Source: Verrucomicrobiota bacterium | GTDB lineage: Bacteria; Verrucomicrobiota; Verrucomicrobiia; Limisphaerales; JADJPG01 | Direction: 5' to 3' | Assembly (NCBI GenBank): GCA_016713365.1 | Contig: JADJPG010000025.1 | Span: 41,220 to 105,219, forward strand | Length of the DNA stretch: 64,000 nt | Shown here: one piece after another, positions 37,501-48,052 of the stretch | Position numbering within the stretch: position 1 is the stretch's first letter | Layout: the number at the start of each line of letters is the position of its first letter | Program-made: the position numbers and the translations under genes | Notes under the pieces: generated by a model | What the model saw: only the letters and a program-made list of their open reading frames with translations | The model's database searches: none | Told to the model about the DNA's origin: nothing

Positions 37501-40500
37501 AGCGTAGCCGTTGTTGCCGACATTAATACACGGAGAACTGGCCTGGAGCCGCAGATCGCTCCAGCCGCTTGATTTATGAAGAGTGGCGGGTCAATGATGT
37601 TGTTGGTGCCAGTTGTCGGGAGAGGTGTTGTGCAGCAGAAGTCATTCGTGCTGGTCGTAATTGCCGGTTGTGTTGTAAATACTAATGCAATTCTTGAGGG
37701 TGCTATAGGAAGCCCCGCCTGCAGTGTTGCCTACCACCGTGCAGTTTGTGAGGGAACCATATCGAACCCCGACGCCGTAGTTGCCCGCCAACACACAATT
37801 GTCGAGTGTGACAGGGGAACGGTTGTTTTCATCCACGTGACCGTGTGCCCCCCAACCGAAATTCCCTGTTAATGTGGAGTTAGCGATCCTACCTCCATAC
37901 ACCCCGCCGCCAGAATTGCCGCTCAGGGTGCAGTTGTTAAGGCTGGAGAGATGCGTTCCTCCGCCATCAATGAGAGCTGAATTGCCCGTCACGGTGCAGT
38001 TGTTGAGCGTGCTCGCTTTAGCGCCGCCACCGTAGTCGGCTACATTATTAGCCAATATGCAATTATCCAGAGTGCTAAGATATGCTCCGCCGCCATCACT
38101 ATAAGGCGGTCCCTCATCCGCCCTATTGCGGGAATTCGCTGTCAAGGTGCAGTTGTTAAGAGTGCTTTCGGAGACTCCGCCGCCTTTAAGAGCCGTGTTG
38201 CGCGTCAACGGCTACAGTGTTGAGAGTGCTGTAGCGTACCCCTCCCCCGAAGCCAGCGGTCGAATTATCTGACAGCGTGCAGTTGTTAAGCGTGCTGCTG
38301 TAGGCTCCACCACCGTCACTGGCTACATTGCCCATCAGCGTGCAATTGTAGAGGGTACCGGAAAACGCCCCACCACCGTAGAAGTCAGCCAGGTTCCCAG
38401 TGATCACACAGTTTGTCACGACCGCACTCGCTGACTCACACCAAACACCGCCGCCGTCGCTCGCCCAACTCCATCCCCTTGTCAGAGTGAACCCGCTAAG
38501 CACGGCGCGATTTGTCAGATAGACACACCGAAGCGCCAACGAGAAATCGCCATTTTCGCCAAGAATGTGCGTATAAGACGGCCCATTAACGCTGCGAACT
38601 ACTACAGGCTTGTCCACGATGACTCGACTCGTTGTCAGTGAACTTGGTCTCTCACCGGCCTTATATGCTCCGTTGCCTACAAGCACGAGCGATCCCGGCA
38701 CTGTTGCCGCGTCTACTCCAGCCTGAATATTCGTTGCCGCTGTGGCCCACGAAGTATAGGGCGGCAGGGGGTTGGTGCTGGCGAGCGACACGTAGTGTAT
38801 TGGCTGGTTCAGCACGTGCATTGTGACAGTGGTCGTCACGCCGATCGGATGCGTCTCGTTGAAGCCTCGAAGCTCGACGACGTAAACACCCGGCGAAAGC
38901 CAGGAATGCGAGGTGTACGGTTGGTTGCTGACCACCGTCCCGTCGCCGAAGTCCCACCGTGACGCGCTCAACCTCCCGCCTATGATCGCTTGGAAGTCCA
39001 CCGGGAGCCCCACGGCCAGATTCGTGTAGGTGGCGGAAATTGCTACAGCGAGGGAACCCGAAACCGCGCCGCTCCGATACTCGTCGCAGCCCATTGATGG
39101 CGGGCTACCCCATTCCTCGCCGTCAATGTCCAGACCCATGGCGTAAACAAGACTGCCCGCCTCGCGACAGGGGGACTGCGAGCTCAGGCGGGAGGTGCTT
39201 GCTAGAACCGGCTCGTTGGTAATGTTGCCTGTGCCAAAAGATGGCATGGGATAAGTGCAGCAATAATTCAGCCTGCTTAAGGAGTAATTGGGGCCGGAGC
39301 GCTGGGTCCTGTTGTAATAAACGATGCAGTTGTTCAGTGTGCTCCAACAATCCCCGCCTCCCTGGTCCACAGCCGAATTGCCGGTGAGCGTGCAGTTGTT
39401 GAGCGTGCTCCGATATGCCCCCCCACCCTGGCCCAGCCATCCCGTAGCAGAATTCCACGTGAGCACGCAGTTGTTCAGGCTCGAGTGGGAGGCACCACCA
39501 CCGAAATTGTCGACTGAGTTGCTCGAAAGCGTGCAGTTGTTGAGAGTGGAGTTGTAGGCACCACCGCCCTCAGACTCCGCCGAGTTGCCCGTCAACGTGC
39601 AGTTGTAGAGGGTACAGGAATAGGCCCCTCCACCGGAGTCAGCTGAATTGCTTGTGACGTCACAGTTTATTACGGCGCTGTAGTAAGCTCCGCCGCCTTT
39701 ACCGAACGATCCCACGGCCGAATTGCCTGTGAGCGTGCAATTATTGAGCGTCCCAAAGTAGACCCCGCCGCCGCAGCTCGCCGTGTTGCCTGAAAGCACA
39801 CAATTTGTGAGCATCGCATTCGTGGACTCACACCATGCTCCCCCCCCGGAGGATTGTGTTGCCCCGTTGGTGAGGGTGAAGCCGGCTATTACCGCGCCGC
39901 TCGCCAAATACACGCATCGAACCGCCAACGAGTTGTTCAGACCCGAGCCGACAATCGCGGTCGCCACTGGCCCGTTGACGCTCGACACCGTCATCGGCTT
40001 GGTCACCGCCACTCGATTGCTCCTGCCTTGGATCACCCGTGTGCCGCTCTGATACACACCATTTGTTACCCGCACCAGCGCCCATGCAGGGGCCGCGTCT
40101 ACAGCGTCCTGAATGTTCGTCGCCGCAGTAAGCCAATTGGTGTACGGATATACCGGATTGGTGCTGCTTGAGGCCACGTAGTGGACGGATTGAGCCACCA
40201 CGTGGACCATCACCGTTGCGGCTACTCCGGCTGGATGGTCTTGGTTGTATGCCCGTAACTCCACCGAGTAGTTCCCCGGCGCAGCCCAAGCGTGACTGAC
40301 CGAAGGCCGGTTACTTATCACGCCACCATCCCCAAAATCCCAGCGCGAAGCACTCAGCCGCCCCTCGATCAGTGCCTGAAAATCTACCGGAACGCCCACG
40401 ACCACGTTTGTGAAAGACGCCACGATCCCAGCGCTGAGGGATCCCGTCACCGATCCGGTCCAATACTCGTCGCAGCCGATGGAGGGAGGGTTGGCCCACA

Positions 40501-43228
40501 GTTCCCCATCCAGATCCACGCCGCGTACGTAGGCCGCGCTACCGACTCCGCGACAGGGGGAAGCCTCGCTCAGATGAGAAAAGCTGGCCAATACCGGCTC
40601 GTTGGTGATATTGCCGGTGCCGGATTTCGGCATGGGAAAGGTGCAGCAGAAGTTCAGGGTGGAAGAATCATAATTGGGCTCGGAGAGCCAAGTGCTGTTG
40701 TAATAAACAATGCAATTGTTGAGCGTGCCCCCGTATGCCCCACCAGCATTGAAAGAAGCCCTATTCAGCGTCAGCGTGCAGTTGTTGAGGGTACCAGAGA
40801 AGATCCCACCGCCGCTATCAGACGCCGAATTGCCCATCACCATGCAGTTGTTGAGCGTGCTACTGTGGGCACCTCCGCCGTATTCCGCTGCCGAATTGCT
40901 AGTTAGCGTGCAATTGTTGAGAGTGCCAGAGTAGGCTCCGCCGCCTCGGCCCGCCGAATTACCAGAGAGCGCGCAGTTGTTCAGGGTGGAGTTGTAAGCT
41001 CCGCCGCCGGAGGAGGCGACCGAATTGCTCGAAAGCATGCAGTCATTCAAGACACTATAAAAAGCCCCGCCGCCATCGCTCGCCGAATTGCCGGTCAGCG
41101 TGGAGTTGTTGAGCGTGCCAAAGTATATTCCGCCACCCTTGTCTGAAGCCGTATTGCCTGTCAGAATGCAATTCGTTACCAACGCACTTGACGACTCGCA
41201 CCATATTCCTCCTCCCGACTGGTTTGTGTCAGAGTTACCCGAGGTTTGTGTCGCGCCATTGGTGAGCGTGAACCCAGACAACACGGCGCTGTTGGTAAGA
41301 TACACACACCTCACTGCCGCCGGCCCATTTGCGATTCCCGGTAACTGGTAACCAGAGATCGTCGTCACCAATGGTCCGTTGACGCTTCGTATAGTTATTG
41401 CCTTGGTCACGGCGACACGATTGCTCATACCGTAAACCGTTCGCGCCCCGGACTGGTATACCCCGTTGCCAACCAACACCAGAGCCCCTGGGGCCGCCGC
41501 ATCCACCGCATCTTGGATGTTGGTGGCGGCGGTGGTCCAAGATGTGTAAGGAGCCAATGGAAGTGGGTTTGACAAGGACACATAATGAACTGGCTGGCTT
41601 GCCACATGCACTGCCACAGTCGCGGACACGCCAGAGGGGTAAGTGTCGTTGTAGGCGATTATGGTTACTAGATAATCGCCCGGTGCCGACCAAGTGTGCG
41701 AGGCAAACGGCCGATTGCTGACTATCACTCCATCTCCGAAATCCCAACTCGACGCGCTCGCTCGCCCGTGAATTACCGCTTGGAAATCCAGTGGGCTCCC
41801 TGCTACGCCATTTGTATGGGTAGCAACTACTGCAACGTTCAGCGCACCTGTCACCGATCCACTCCAATACTCGTCGCAGCCGATGGAGGGAGGACTGGCC
41901 CACGGCTCCCCGTCCAGATCTACGCCGCTGGCATAAGCCGCGCTGCCAGCGGCGCGACAAGGTGAATGCGTGCTCAGACGAATGAAGCTTGCGAGGGCTG
42001 GTTCCGCAGTGATATTGCCTGTGCCGGCTGACGGTGACGGGGATGTACAGCAGTAATTCATCGAGGAATTGAAGTAGTTCTCACCAAAGAGAGCTGTGTT
42101 GTAATAAAGGATGCAGTTTTTGAGTTGCGCTTCATTGGCGCCGCCACCCTGATTTCCCGAATTAGCCACCAGCGTGCAGTTCGTGAGCGTAACGCTACCG
42201 TGGTAGTAATGGCCTGACGCCCCGCCGCCACGCTTTGCGGAATTGGCCATGAGCATGCAGTTGCGAAGCCAACCACTCAAGATCCCACCACCGTCTTCCG
42301 TCGCAGAATTGGCTATTAGGGTGCAGTTATTGAGCGTTGCGGCGCAGGCGCCGCCTCCGTATTCCGCCGAATTGCCCGACAAGGTGCAGTTGTTAAGCGT
42401 GGCAGCGTAAGCACCTCCCCCATTGTCCGAAAAGTTGCCAATTAGCTTACAGTTATTGAGTGTGCCGAAAGCTGCCCCGCCACCGTTGGCATTCCACGCT
42501 GCCACCGCCGTATTGCCGACCAGTTCGCAGTTGTTGAGGGTCGCATTGTAAGCTCCGCCACCCTGGCCATTCTGATCCATGACTGAATTCCCGACCAGCG
42601 TGCAGTTGTTGAGGGTGCCCCGGTACGCTCCGCCGCCCTCGTCTGAAGAAGTATTGCCTGCCAGCACACAATTGGTTACTACGGCGCTCCCCGATTCGCA
42701 AAAGACACCACCGCCGGAGCGATTTATAGAATCGTTGCCCCACGTTTGCGTCGCCCCGTTGGTCAGTGTGAACCCGGACAAGACAGCTCTGTTGGTGAGG
42801 TAAACACACCGCACCGCTGCATCCCCGTTTGTCGTTCTAGGATCCCGATTACCGATGATCGTGGTTACCGATGGCCCATTAATACTTTGTAGGGTTACGG
42901 CCTTGGTCACGGCTACTCTGTTGCTCAATCTGTCGACCGCTCGCGCTCCGGTTTGATATACTCCGTTTGTCACGAGGATGACGTCGCCCGCTGCTGCGAC
43001 ATCAATGGCGTCTTGCATGGTCGTGGCGGCGCTGGCCCAACTTGTGTAGGGGGCCAACGGAGTTGGGTTGGCTACATTTACGTATCACGTCGCCACCACA
43101 GCAATAAAACCGGACGAGAGCAAGAGACACACGTAGATGAAACTCTTTCCGCACTTGCAACGCGACGCATCAACAGCCAAGAAAATCTTCCAGAAGAAAT
43201 CATTTATTGAGGTCTTGAGAGTTTTCAT
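34571..43228 (-). CDS. Giant surface protein: six parallel beta-helix modules with PKD and Ig-like linkers, multiply disrupted
   Basis: An ATG at 43228 opens a signal-peptide-like start (FIYVCLLLSSGFIAVVAT). Six modules of about 400 residues follow. Each begins with PYTSWATAATNIQDAVDA, then VYLTNGAVLSGFTLTNGATQ, then many 20-22-residue turns such as GGGAYSSTLNNCTLSGNSA. Modules 1-3 are followed by PKD-type domains (SRWDFGDG), later ones by Ig-like domains. The C-terminus (NNWQEWRSGTAPTNAMSALR) is a common end domain. The frame is broken by TGA at 43085-43087, shifts near 38210, 37650, 37570 and 36570, and TAG at 34874-34876. The reconstructed product of about 2,885 residues is probably an adhesin or polysaccharide-binding or -degrading surface protein. 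The longest intact run is 38186-43057. The breaks may be base errors favoured by the repeats, or real decay. Confidence 0.75.
35568..35875 (-). repeat. Long direct repeat inside the giant gene, copy A
   Basis: This segment of module 6 is over 90 percent identical by eye to 36767-37074 in module 5, at an offset of about 1.2 kb. It implies recent duplication or gene conversion between modules. Confidence 0.7.
36767..37074 (-). repeat. Long direct repeat inside the giant gene, copy B
   Basis: This is the partner of the repeat at 35568-35875. Shared text includes GGTCTCCAGAGGTTTG and the full stretch encoding the conserved GFTLTNGATQTSGDLR segment. Such repeats can also collapse or misalign in an assembly, which fits the cluster of frame breaks at 36570-38210. 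Confidence 0.7.
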
Positions 43229-43248
43229 ACTCAGGTTCGGAGGATTGT

Positions 43249-45603
43249 TCAGCGAAATCTTGGCTGTGTCGGTGGAATGTATGGCGCTGGCGGTGGCGAA
43301 TGAATCCTGGGCGGTGTGTGAGTCGGTGGTGGATTGTAGATGCGCGGAGGATTGTAAGGCTGAATCGGCGGATTGTAAGCAGGCGCATAAGTCCGAGGTG
43401 CCTCGTAGGGTCGGAGAGGCATGTAATGATTGACGATAGGTGGAGTGTAGCGGTGCGACGACGGTGTATAAGTGGAAGGAGCAGGAGTGTAAGGCCTCGG
43501 TTGAGTATAGAGGGTTTGCGGAGTGCTGTTGAGCGCCTGTTGGTTCAGCCGAACATTTTGGCCGGCAGCATAAGAGGTGGCTCTGACAGTGTTCATCGTG
43601 CGCTGTTGGGTTAGGGTTTGATTGTTGATTCGCGTCGATTGTATGGCCTGCTGATTGAAGGCCATTTGCCGCTGATCGTTTCGGACAGATTGCTCGGCCA
43701 AAGTGTTGACATGCTGTCCTCGGCGAATTTGTTCATTTGCGAACTTAGCACCAGCGTCCGCGCGTTGAATTCCCTGTTGGTTTTGTGCAGCAGTCCGTTG
43801 GACGTCGAGGTTCATCTGTCGCGCACGCTCGACCGCTTGGAACTGGTTTTGTCCCCGGCGACCGGATTCCATTGCTTGGGAAGTTCGAGTAGACTGCTCC
43901 GCCTGCCGACGCATGGATTCAGTGGCCTGGCTCTGGCGGAAAAGGTTCTCCTGTTGAATTCGCTGCCGTTCGTTTGCAGCCGCAATCTGCCGGGATGAAT
44001 CTTCCACCGACCGCGAAACGGGTGTTGCGGGAGGCGGTGGGTGAAAGACGGGCGGGGAAATGGTCGGTCCCGGCTGAGTGGGCCTTGGTGCAGGAATCTT
44101 TGCCACGACCGGAACCGTTTCGCGCACATGGCGGCGTTCTTTTTGTGGAGTGTCTTTGACCACCACTTTTGGTGGTGTAGTTGGAGGAGGCACGGGCGGC
44201 TTGGCAATCTTCGGAACGGACGCCACTAATACTTCAGCGGGCTTCGTAACGGTATGGGCAAACCCGGGCGCTGGTGGCGTGGTCAGTTCGGAGCCGGTCT
44301 TCGCCAGGAAGATCAAAGCGGGGATAACCGCGATGGCAACGGGGTGGACAATCAGCAACCTCGCCGCCGTCTTCGAGATTTTCGTCCACAGCGAAATTCC
44401 CTTGTCCTGCGGGAACTCCATGAACCGGCCATGTTGCACGCCAAAGAAACCGTCGGAATTCTTGATCCGGTCGAGGACGCGATTGAGGTCGTTCTGCGAC
44501 TTGATGCGTTCGATGTCGCGGAGCAGTTGCTCGTGTTGAGAGCCATAAAGCAGGGCGCTGAGCAATGTTTCCTTCAGCACGACGGGATCAGCACCTCCAC
44601 GGCGGACCGCGGCGTAGTCGGCGTGCAACTCGAATTCAACATCGACGAGTCCCGCCGGATCGGGAATTGGCTGAACCATCCGCTCCAATGCGCGCCACAA
44701 CCGCGACCACAGTGAAAGCCCATGAACCGTTTCCAGTTGCGCGGGGATGTGATCGCCAATGAAGCCGCTGGCCTGGGCAGTATCCATCTGGAGCCGGAGG
44801 ACGCGTTTGCGCATCCAGTTGAACAGCCAGACCGGGAGTTGCGGGAGTGGAAACAACCACACGGCAACCCGGTGAATCAATGCCCATACGCTGTGATAGC
44901 GGACATGCGCCAATTCGTGGGCGAGCACGGCGCGAAAGCGTTCCGGCTCATTGAGGCCAATGCTGTCTCCAGTGATCCCATCGGGCACAACGACAACAGG
45001 ATTGAAGAAGCCAACGGTCATGGGTGCCGCTTCTTCGACTTCGATGACCCGGACAGGACGCCAATAATAGAACCGGTCCACCAAGTCATTCCACAGGTCG
45101 CGTTGCCAGAGCGATTCCGCTGTTTTGATCCAGAATGGCTCATGGTCGTCGTGACGCTTGAGGAACCGCCGCATTGGGGATGTTTTGAACAACAGGAAGG
45201 CTGGATAAAGAACGAGCCAGACGCAGTAAGCCCCCAAGACGCACCGCTCAACAGTGACGGAAACTGGCAGCCCTTCCGGCGCGGGATTCAATGCACGAAC
45301 ATTAGGCTGAATGTTTTGCCAAAGATACGGCGCGTTGTATTGGCCATTCTCGAACTGGCCCGAAAGCCAGGTCCAGAGACACAGGAGGAAAGGAATGATT
45401 GTCGCGGTGAGGAGCAGGGATAGACGCCAACGAGAGTAGGCGCCCCTGGGAAGAACCCGGCAAATCTGCAACAGAATGACCAGAAGAATGACGGCGAGGG
45501 ACAGCCAGAGCGCCTGCCAGCTAATCTGAACCAATGAGGTGATGGTTGGTTGAACGGCCCGTTGAAGGGCTTCCCAGGCGTGCTGGAAACTTTGAGCGTT
45601 CAT
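43249..45603 (-). CDS. BlaR1-type M56 membrane metallopeptidase with a long Gln- and Pro/Tyr-rich C-terminal tail
   Basis: Several N-terminal membrane helices (for example LWLSLAVILLVILLQICRVL) are followed by an M56 peptidase domain with the zinc motif HELAH in RAVLAHELAHVRYHSV. Another membrane helix lies near residue 430 (RLLIVHPVAIAVIPALIFLA). The last 350 residues are unusual: a proline spacer, then about 200 residues rich in Gln, Asn and Arg (RQMNLDVQRTAAQNQQGIQR), then Pro/Tyr repeats (YNPPIQPYNPPRIYNPPPTH). BlaR1 proteins sense an external signal and cleave a BlaI repressor in the cytoplasm. There is no penicillin-binding domain. BlaI lies 9 bp upstream, in the same operon. The tail may bind the cell wall or another surface polymer. 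Confidence 0.85.
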   Translation of the reverse strand: MNAQSFQHAWEALQRAVQPTITSLVQISWQALWLSLAVILLVILLQICRVLPRGAYSRWRLSLLLTATIIPFLLCLWTWLSGQFENGQYNAPYLWQNIQPNVRALNPAPEGLPVSVTVERCVLGAYCVWLVLYPAFLLFKTSPMRRFLKRHDDHEPFWIKTAESLWQRDLWNDLVDRFYYWRPVRVIEVEEAAPMTVGFFNPVVVVPDGITGDSIGLNEPERFRAVLAHELAHVRYHSVWALIHRVAVWLFPLPQLPVWLFNWMRKRVLRLQMDTAQASGFIGDHIPAQLETVHGLSLWSRLWRALERMVQPIPDPAGLVDVEFELHADYAAVRRGGADPVVLKETLLSALLYGSQHEQLLRDIERIKSQNDLNRVLDRIKNSDGFFGVQHGRFMEFPQDKGISLWTKISKTAARLLIVHPVAIAVIPALIFLAKTGSELTTPPAPGFAHTVTKPAEVLVASVPKIAKPPVPPPTTPPKVVVKDTPQKERRHVRETVPVVAKIPAPRPTQPGPTISPPVFHPPPPATPVSRSVEDSSRQIAAANERQRIQQENLFRQSQATESMRRQAEQSTRTSQAMESGRRGQNQFQAVERARQMNLDVQRTAAQNQQGIQRADAGAKFANEQIRRGQHVNTLAEQSVRNDQRQMAFNQQAIQSTRINNQTLTQQRTMNTVRATSYAAGQNVRLNQQALNSTPQTLYTQPRPYTPAPSTYTPSSHRYTPPIVNHYMPLRPYEAPRTYAPAYNPPIQPYNPPRIYNPPPTHTPPRIHSPPPAPYIPPTQPRFR

Positions 45604-45612
45604 ACTCTCGCG

Positions 45613-46026
45613 TCAGGATGAGGGTTTTGTTTCGTCGATAAATTGCCTCAACTCGCCGAGGTCTTTCGAGGTGAGTTTCCCCCGACCGGCAAACCAGCGA
45701 ACCATTGCGGATGGTGTCAAGTGAAGTGAATCAACGACGTGTTCGAGGACTTCGTGCTGTTCCATGACTTCCTCCCGCGTGATCTTCGCTTCGTAAACGT
45801 AAACGCCGGGCGGCTCATCGAGGATTTTCATCTTCGCATAGCCCTTGTGAATCAGACGATCCAGATACGTCTTGACTGTCGTGTAGGCCACGGTTTTCGG
45901 CACGTCTTTGCTCGCAACCATTGCGTCATAAACCTGCCTGCCTGTCACCGTGCCTTCGCGCCAGAGGACGGAAAGGATCGCGAGATCAGTCTTTGAAAGC
46001 GGAGGAGATTTGCGCTTCGGACTCAT
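45613..46026 (-). CDS. blaI: BlaI/MecI family transcriptional repressor
   Basis: The protein is a winged-helix repressor of usual length: KTDLAILSVLWREGTVTGRQ, then KTVAYTTVKTYLDRLIHKGY, and a C-terminal dimerisation region. The ATG at 46026 (MSPKRKSPPLSK) is the family-typical start, and a longer frame to 46254 is not supported. It would repress its own operon with the BlaR1-like gene until BlaR1 cleaves it. A possible operator dyad, CTTC and GAAG arms nine bases apart, lies some 35-50 bp upstream of the ATG. Despite the name there is no beta-lactamase gene nearby, so the target is probably the operon itself, perhaps including the giant beta-helix gene 20 bp downstream of blaR1. Confidence 0.88.
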   Translation of the reverse strand: MSPKRKSPPLSKTDLAILSVLWREGTVTGRQVYDAMVASKDVPKTVAYTTVKTYLDRLIHKGYAKMKILDEPPGVYVYEAKITREEVMEQHEVLEHVVDSLHLTPSAMVRWFAGRGKLTSKDLGELRQFIDETKPSS

Positions 46027-46250
46027 GGCTGAGTTGAAGAGACCAAAAACGCCTATCTTCGTCAAGTGTAGAAGTAAAATCTTTTCTTGTTGCCCTAGGC
46101 GCGTATGCATCCGTCCGACTCTACGAAGGCAATGATTCGCAGGCCGTGGTTGACCATGGCGTTCGATTTGGTGGCGTGAAATTGCACCTATCGATGCATC
46201 GCGGCGACTCGCCGCCGCTTTCGAAAAGGCGCCTTTGTTCGAGTTGGCAC

Positions 46251-46949
46251 TCACGAGTTGAGACTCCGTCGTCGAGTGCGTGCTGCTGTGAAGCAGGCCG
46301 CTGCCAATGCAAAGGTGAAGTCAACGAGAGTTCCTATTGCATGAAATCGAGACCGAGTTCCATCAGGGAAAGAGACCTCTCCTTGGTCGGTTGCGATCGT
46401 GAGTTCCGTTCCTCCCGAGAGAACGATCATCGCGATGGGATTTGTGGGGTCCATCCGAACTGAACCTCCGTCCGCACTACCGATGTATTTCGTCCCGTTC
46501 CTTTTTAGAGAATCGAACGCACAAAGGGCCACGCTCGGGCGTTCTAACGCAATCATTGGAAACCCAAACCGATCGAGGGCGGCAATGGTGCCGAACGTGC
46601 CGCCATCCCCTTCTTTCCGCTGCGACGTATAGTTGAAGGTCGTGTCGGAGATTTGTGTCATTGAGGCGCCTGGTGTCAGATTAATTGAATCGGACGAGAA
46701 CGGGATACAGTTCAACAAGGCCAGGACTCCGAAACATGCAGTTCCCATCGCAACGTTGAACAACCTGGGGCTATAAATACACTGAGGATCGTTCGGGATT
46801 CGATCCCCTGATCCCGGCAGAGGTGCGGGCGCTTCGGGAACGGTGATTGGAGATCGGCAGTGCGGGCATTCAACGCCACCCTCGGCACCTGCGTCAATTT
46901 CGATATGACCGTCACACTGATGGCAGGAGAATTTCATGTTAATTGCCAT
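46251..46949 (-). CDS. Zinc-ribbon, two-pass membrane protein (paralogue 2)
   Basis: The start at 46949 (or 46937) gives MAINMKFSCHQCDGHIEIDA with a second pair CPHC 16 residues later. A linker and a membrane segment (LFNVAMGTACFGVLALLNCI) follow, then an extracytoplasmic beta-rich domain of about 120 residues. A second hydrophobic stretch sits near the end (FTFALAAACFTAA). The zinc ribbon relates it to the proteins at 33821 and 47056. The 31-residue extension to 47042 lacks support. The function is unknown. Confidence 0.55.
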   Translation of the reverse strand: MAINMKFSCHQCDGHIEIDAGAEGGVECPHCRSPITVPEAPAPLPGSGDRIPNDPQCIYSPRLFNVAMGTACFGVLALLNCIPFSSDSINLTPGASMTQISDTTFNYTSQRKEGDGGTFGTIAALDRFGFPMIALERPSVALCAFDSLKRNGTKYIGSADGGSVRMDPTNPIAMIVLSGGTELTIATDQGEVSFPDGTRSRFHAIGTLVDFTFALAAACFTAARTRRRSLNS

Positions 46950-47055
46950 TACATTTTTGTTTGCCGCGCCCGCGGGGAGGGAGCGGGAAAGGAGAAGCAT
47001 CTCATATCTATCTACGCTTGGTGGCGGGGAACGTTTCAACAAATCCTTCCTCGTT

Positions 47056-47735
47056 TCAGACAGTGAAACACTGCGGCTCTCGAGCAGGCACCGCTGATTG
47101 GTCGACCTCTTTTAATTGCCGGCGGATTGACGAAGCTTTGTGGGCATTCTGAACCACCAATGAAACCAACCAGAAATTGATCCACGCTAGGCCGTTGCCG
47201 TTGATGATTTCGATTACGGCATTGAACGCTCCGATATCCCAAAACGAGAAGAGCGTAGACCGCCCATGTTTTCCGAAGAAAGGCGCCGACACCGCAAACC
47301 AAATAGAGCACTCCGGACGCGAAACCCAACAGCCCGAGGGTGGTGACAAATTCTTTGGAAGGATCGCCTGGAAGCGGAAGGTTACCGGCCAGCAGGAAGA
47401 GGCACGCGGTGACGATCATCAGCCCGACAACAATTGCGATCGATCCGAGGATCCTCAACACTCCAAGGAGTGAACGTTCCAATGTTTCGGGTTCAACCGC
47501 GGTTTGGGTTCGGGCCGGGATGTCGTTCGTTTCCGGACTGGGCAAAGCGCTGCGATGGAGGCAAACCGGGTGGAGTAGGCATCGCAGTTCGCGACCGGAC
47601 TTTTGACTGCGCGGTCTCAAACGGTACGATGATATCCCACCGACACGTGGGACAGGTAGTCTTTTGCCCACCGCAATCACTGTCACAGGCAAGGTGTTGC
47701 CCGCACGAGTCACACGAGAATTTGATGTCGCTCAT
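47056..47735 (-). CDS. Zinc-ribbon, multi-pass membrane protein (paralogue 3), frameshifted twice
   Basis: The ATG at 47735 opens MSDIKFSCDSCGQHLACDSD with a second pair CPTC, almost the same ribbon as paralogue 1. The frame shifts near 47545, after which LERSLLGVLRILGSIAIVVG and three or four membrane segments follow. It shifts again near 47243 (LVLGY should continue IGAFNAVIEIINGNG) and ends QCFTV at 47056. The reconstructed protein is about 225 residues. The function is unknown. It is divergent from the sigma factor gene at 48053, with about 320 bp between them that hold no other gene. Confidence 0.55.
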
Positions 47736-48052
47736 GAGTCTCTTCACGTCGGACTCAAGAGAGCGTTTCAATTTATTTGAAGCCCGAAGAAACCTGAACC
47801 TGTCACCGACGAGTCAAGCATGGCGGGTAATCCAGTGCCAGTCCCGGGGACGAGTCCTCAGATCCAGCTTTTTTCGAGGCGGTTGTACTTCTAACCCAAG
47901 TTCGCAGCAGGCCGCGGTCAGAACATTCGATCCTTTGAATGGAATCAACCGGTGGCGCGCTGGAGTTGCGCGCACAACCGCTCTTCGACACCGGAAAAGA
48001 AATCCGGTGAAATCCTGAAACGCTTGCCAATTCCGAGCGTGTGAGTGCATAT

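Noticed and set aside
34571..43057. Regularly spaced, similar short DNA repeats that look like a CRISPR array or minisatellite
   Set aside because: The period (about 60-66 bp) is a multiple of three, variants are all in frame, and the translated turns (TLNNCTL, GGGAY) are those of a parallel beta-helix protein.
45613..46026. A beta-lactam resistance locus
   Set aside because: BlaI and the M56 domain are present, but there is no penicillin-binding sensor domain and no beta-lactamase gene in the window.
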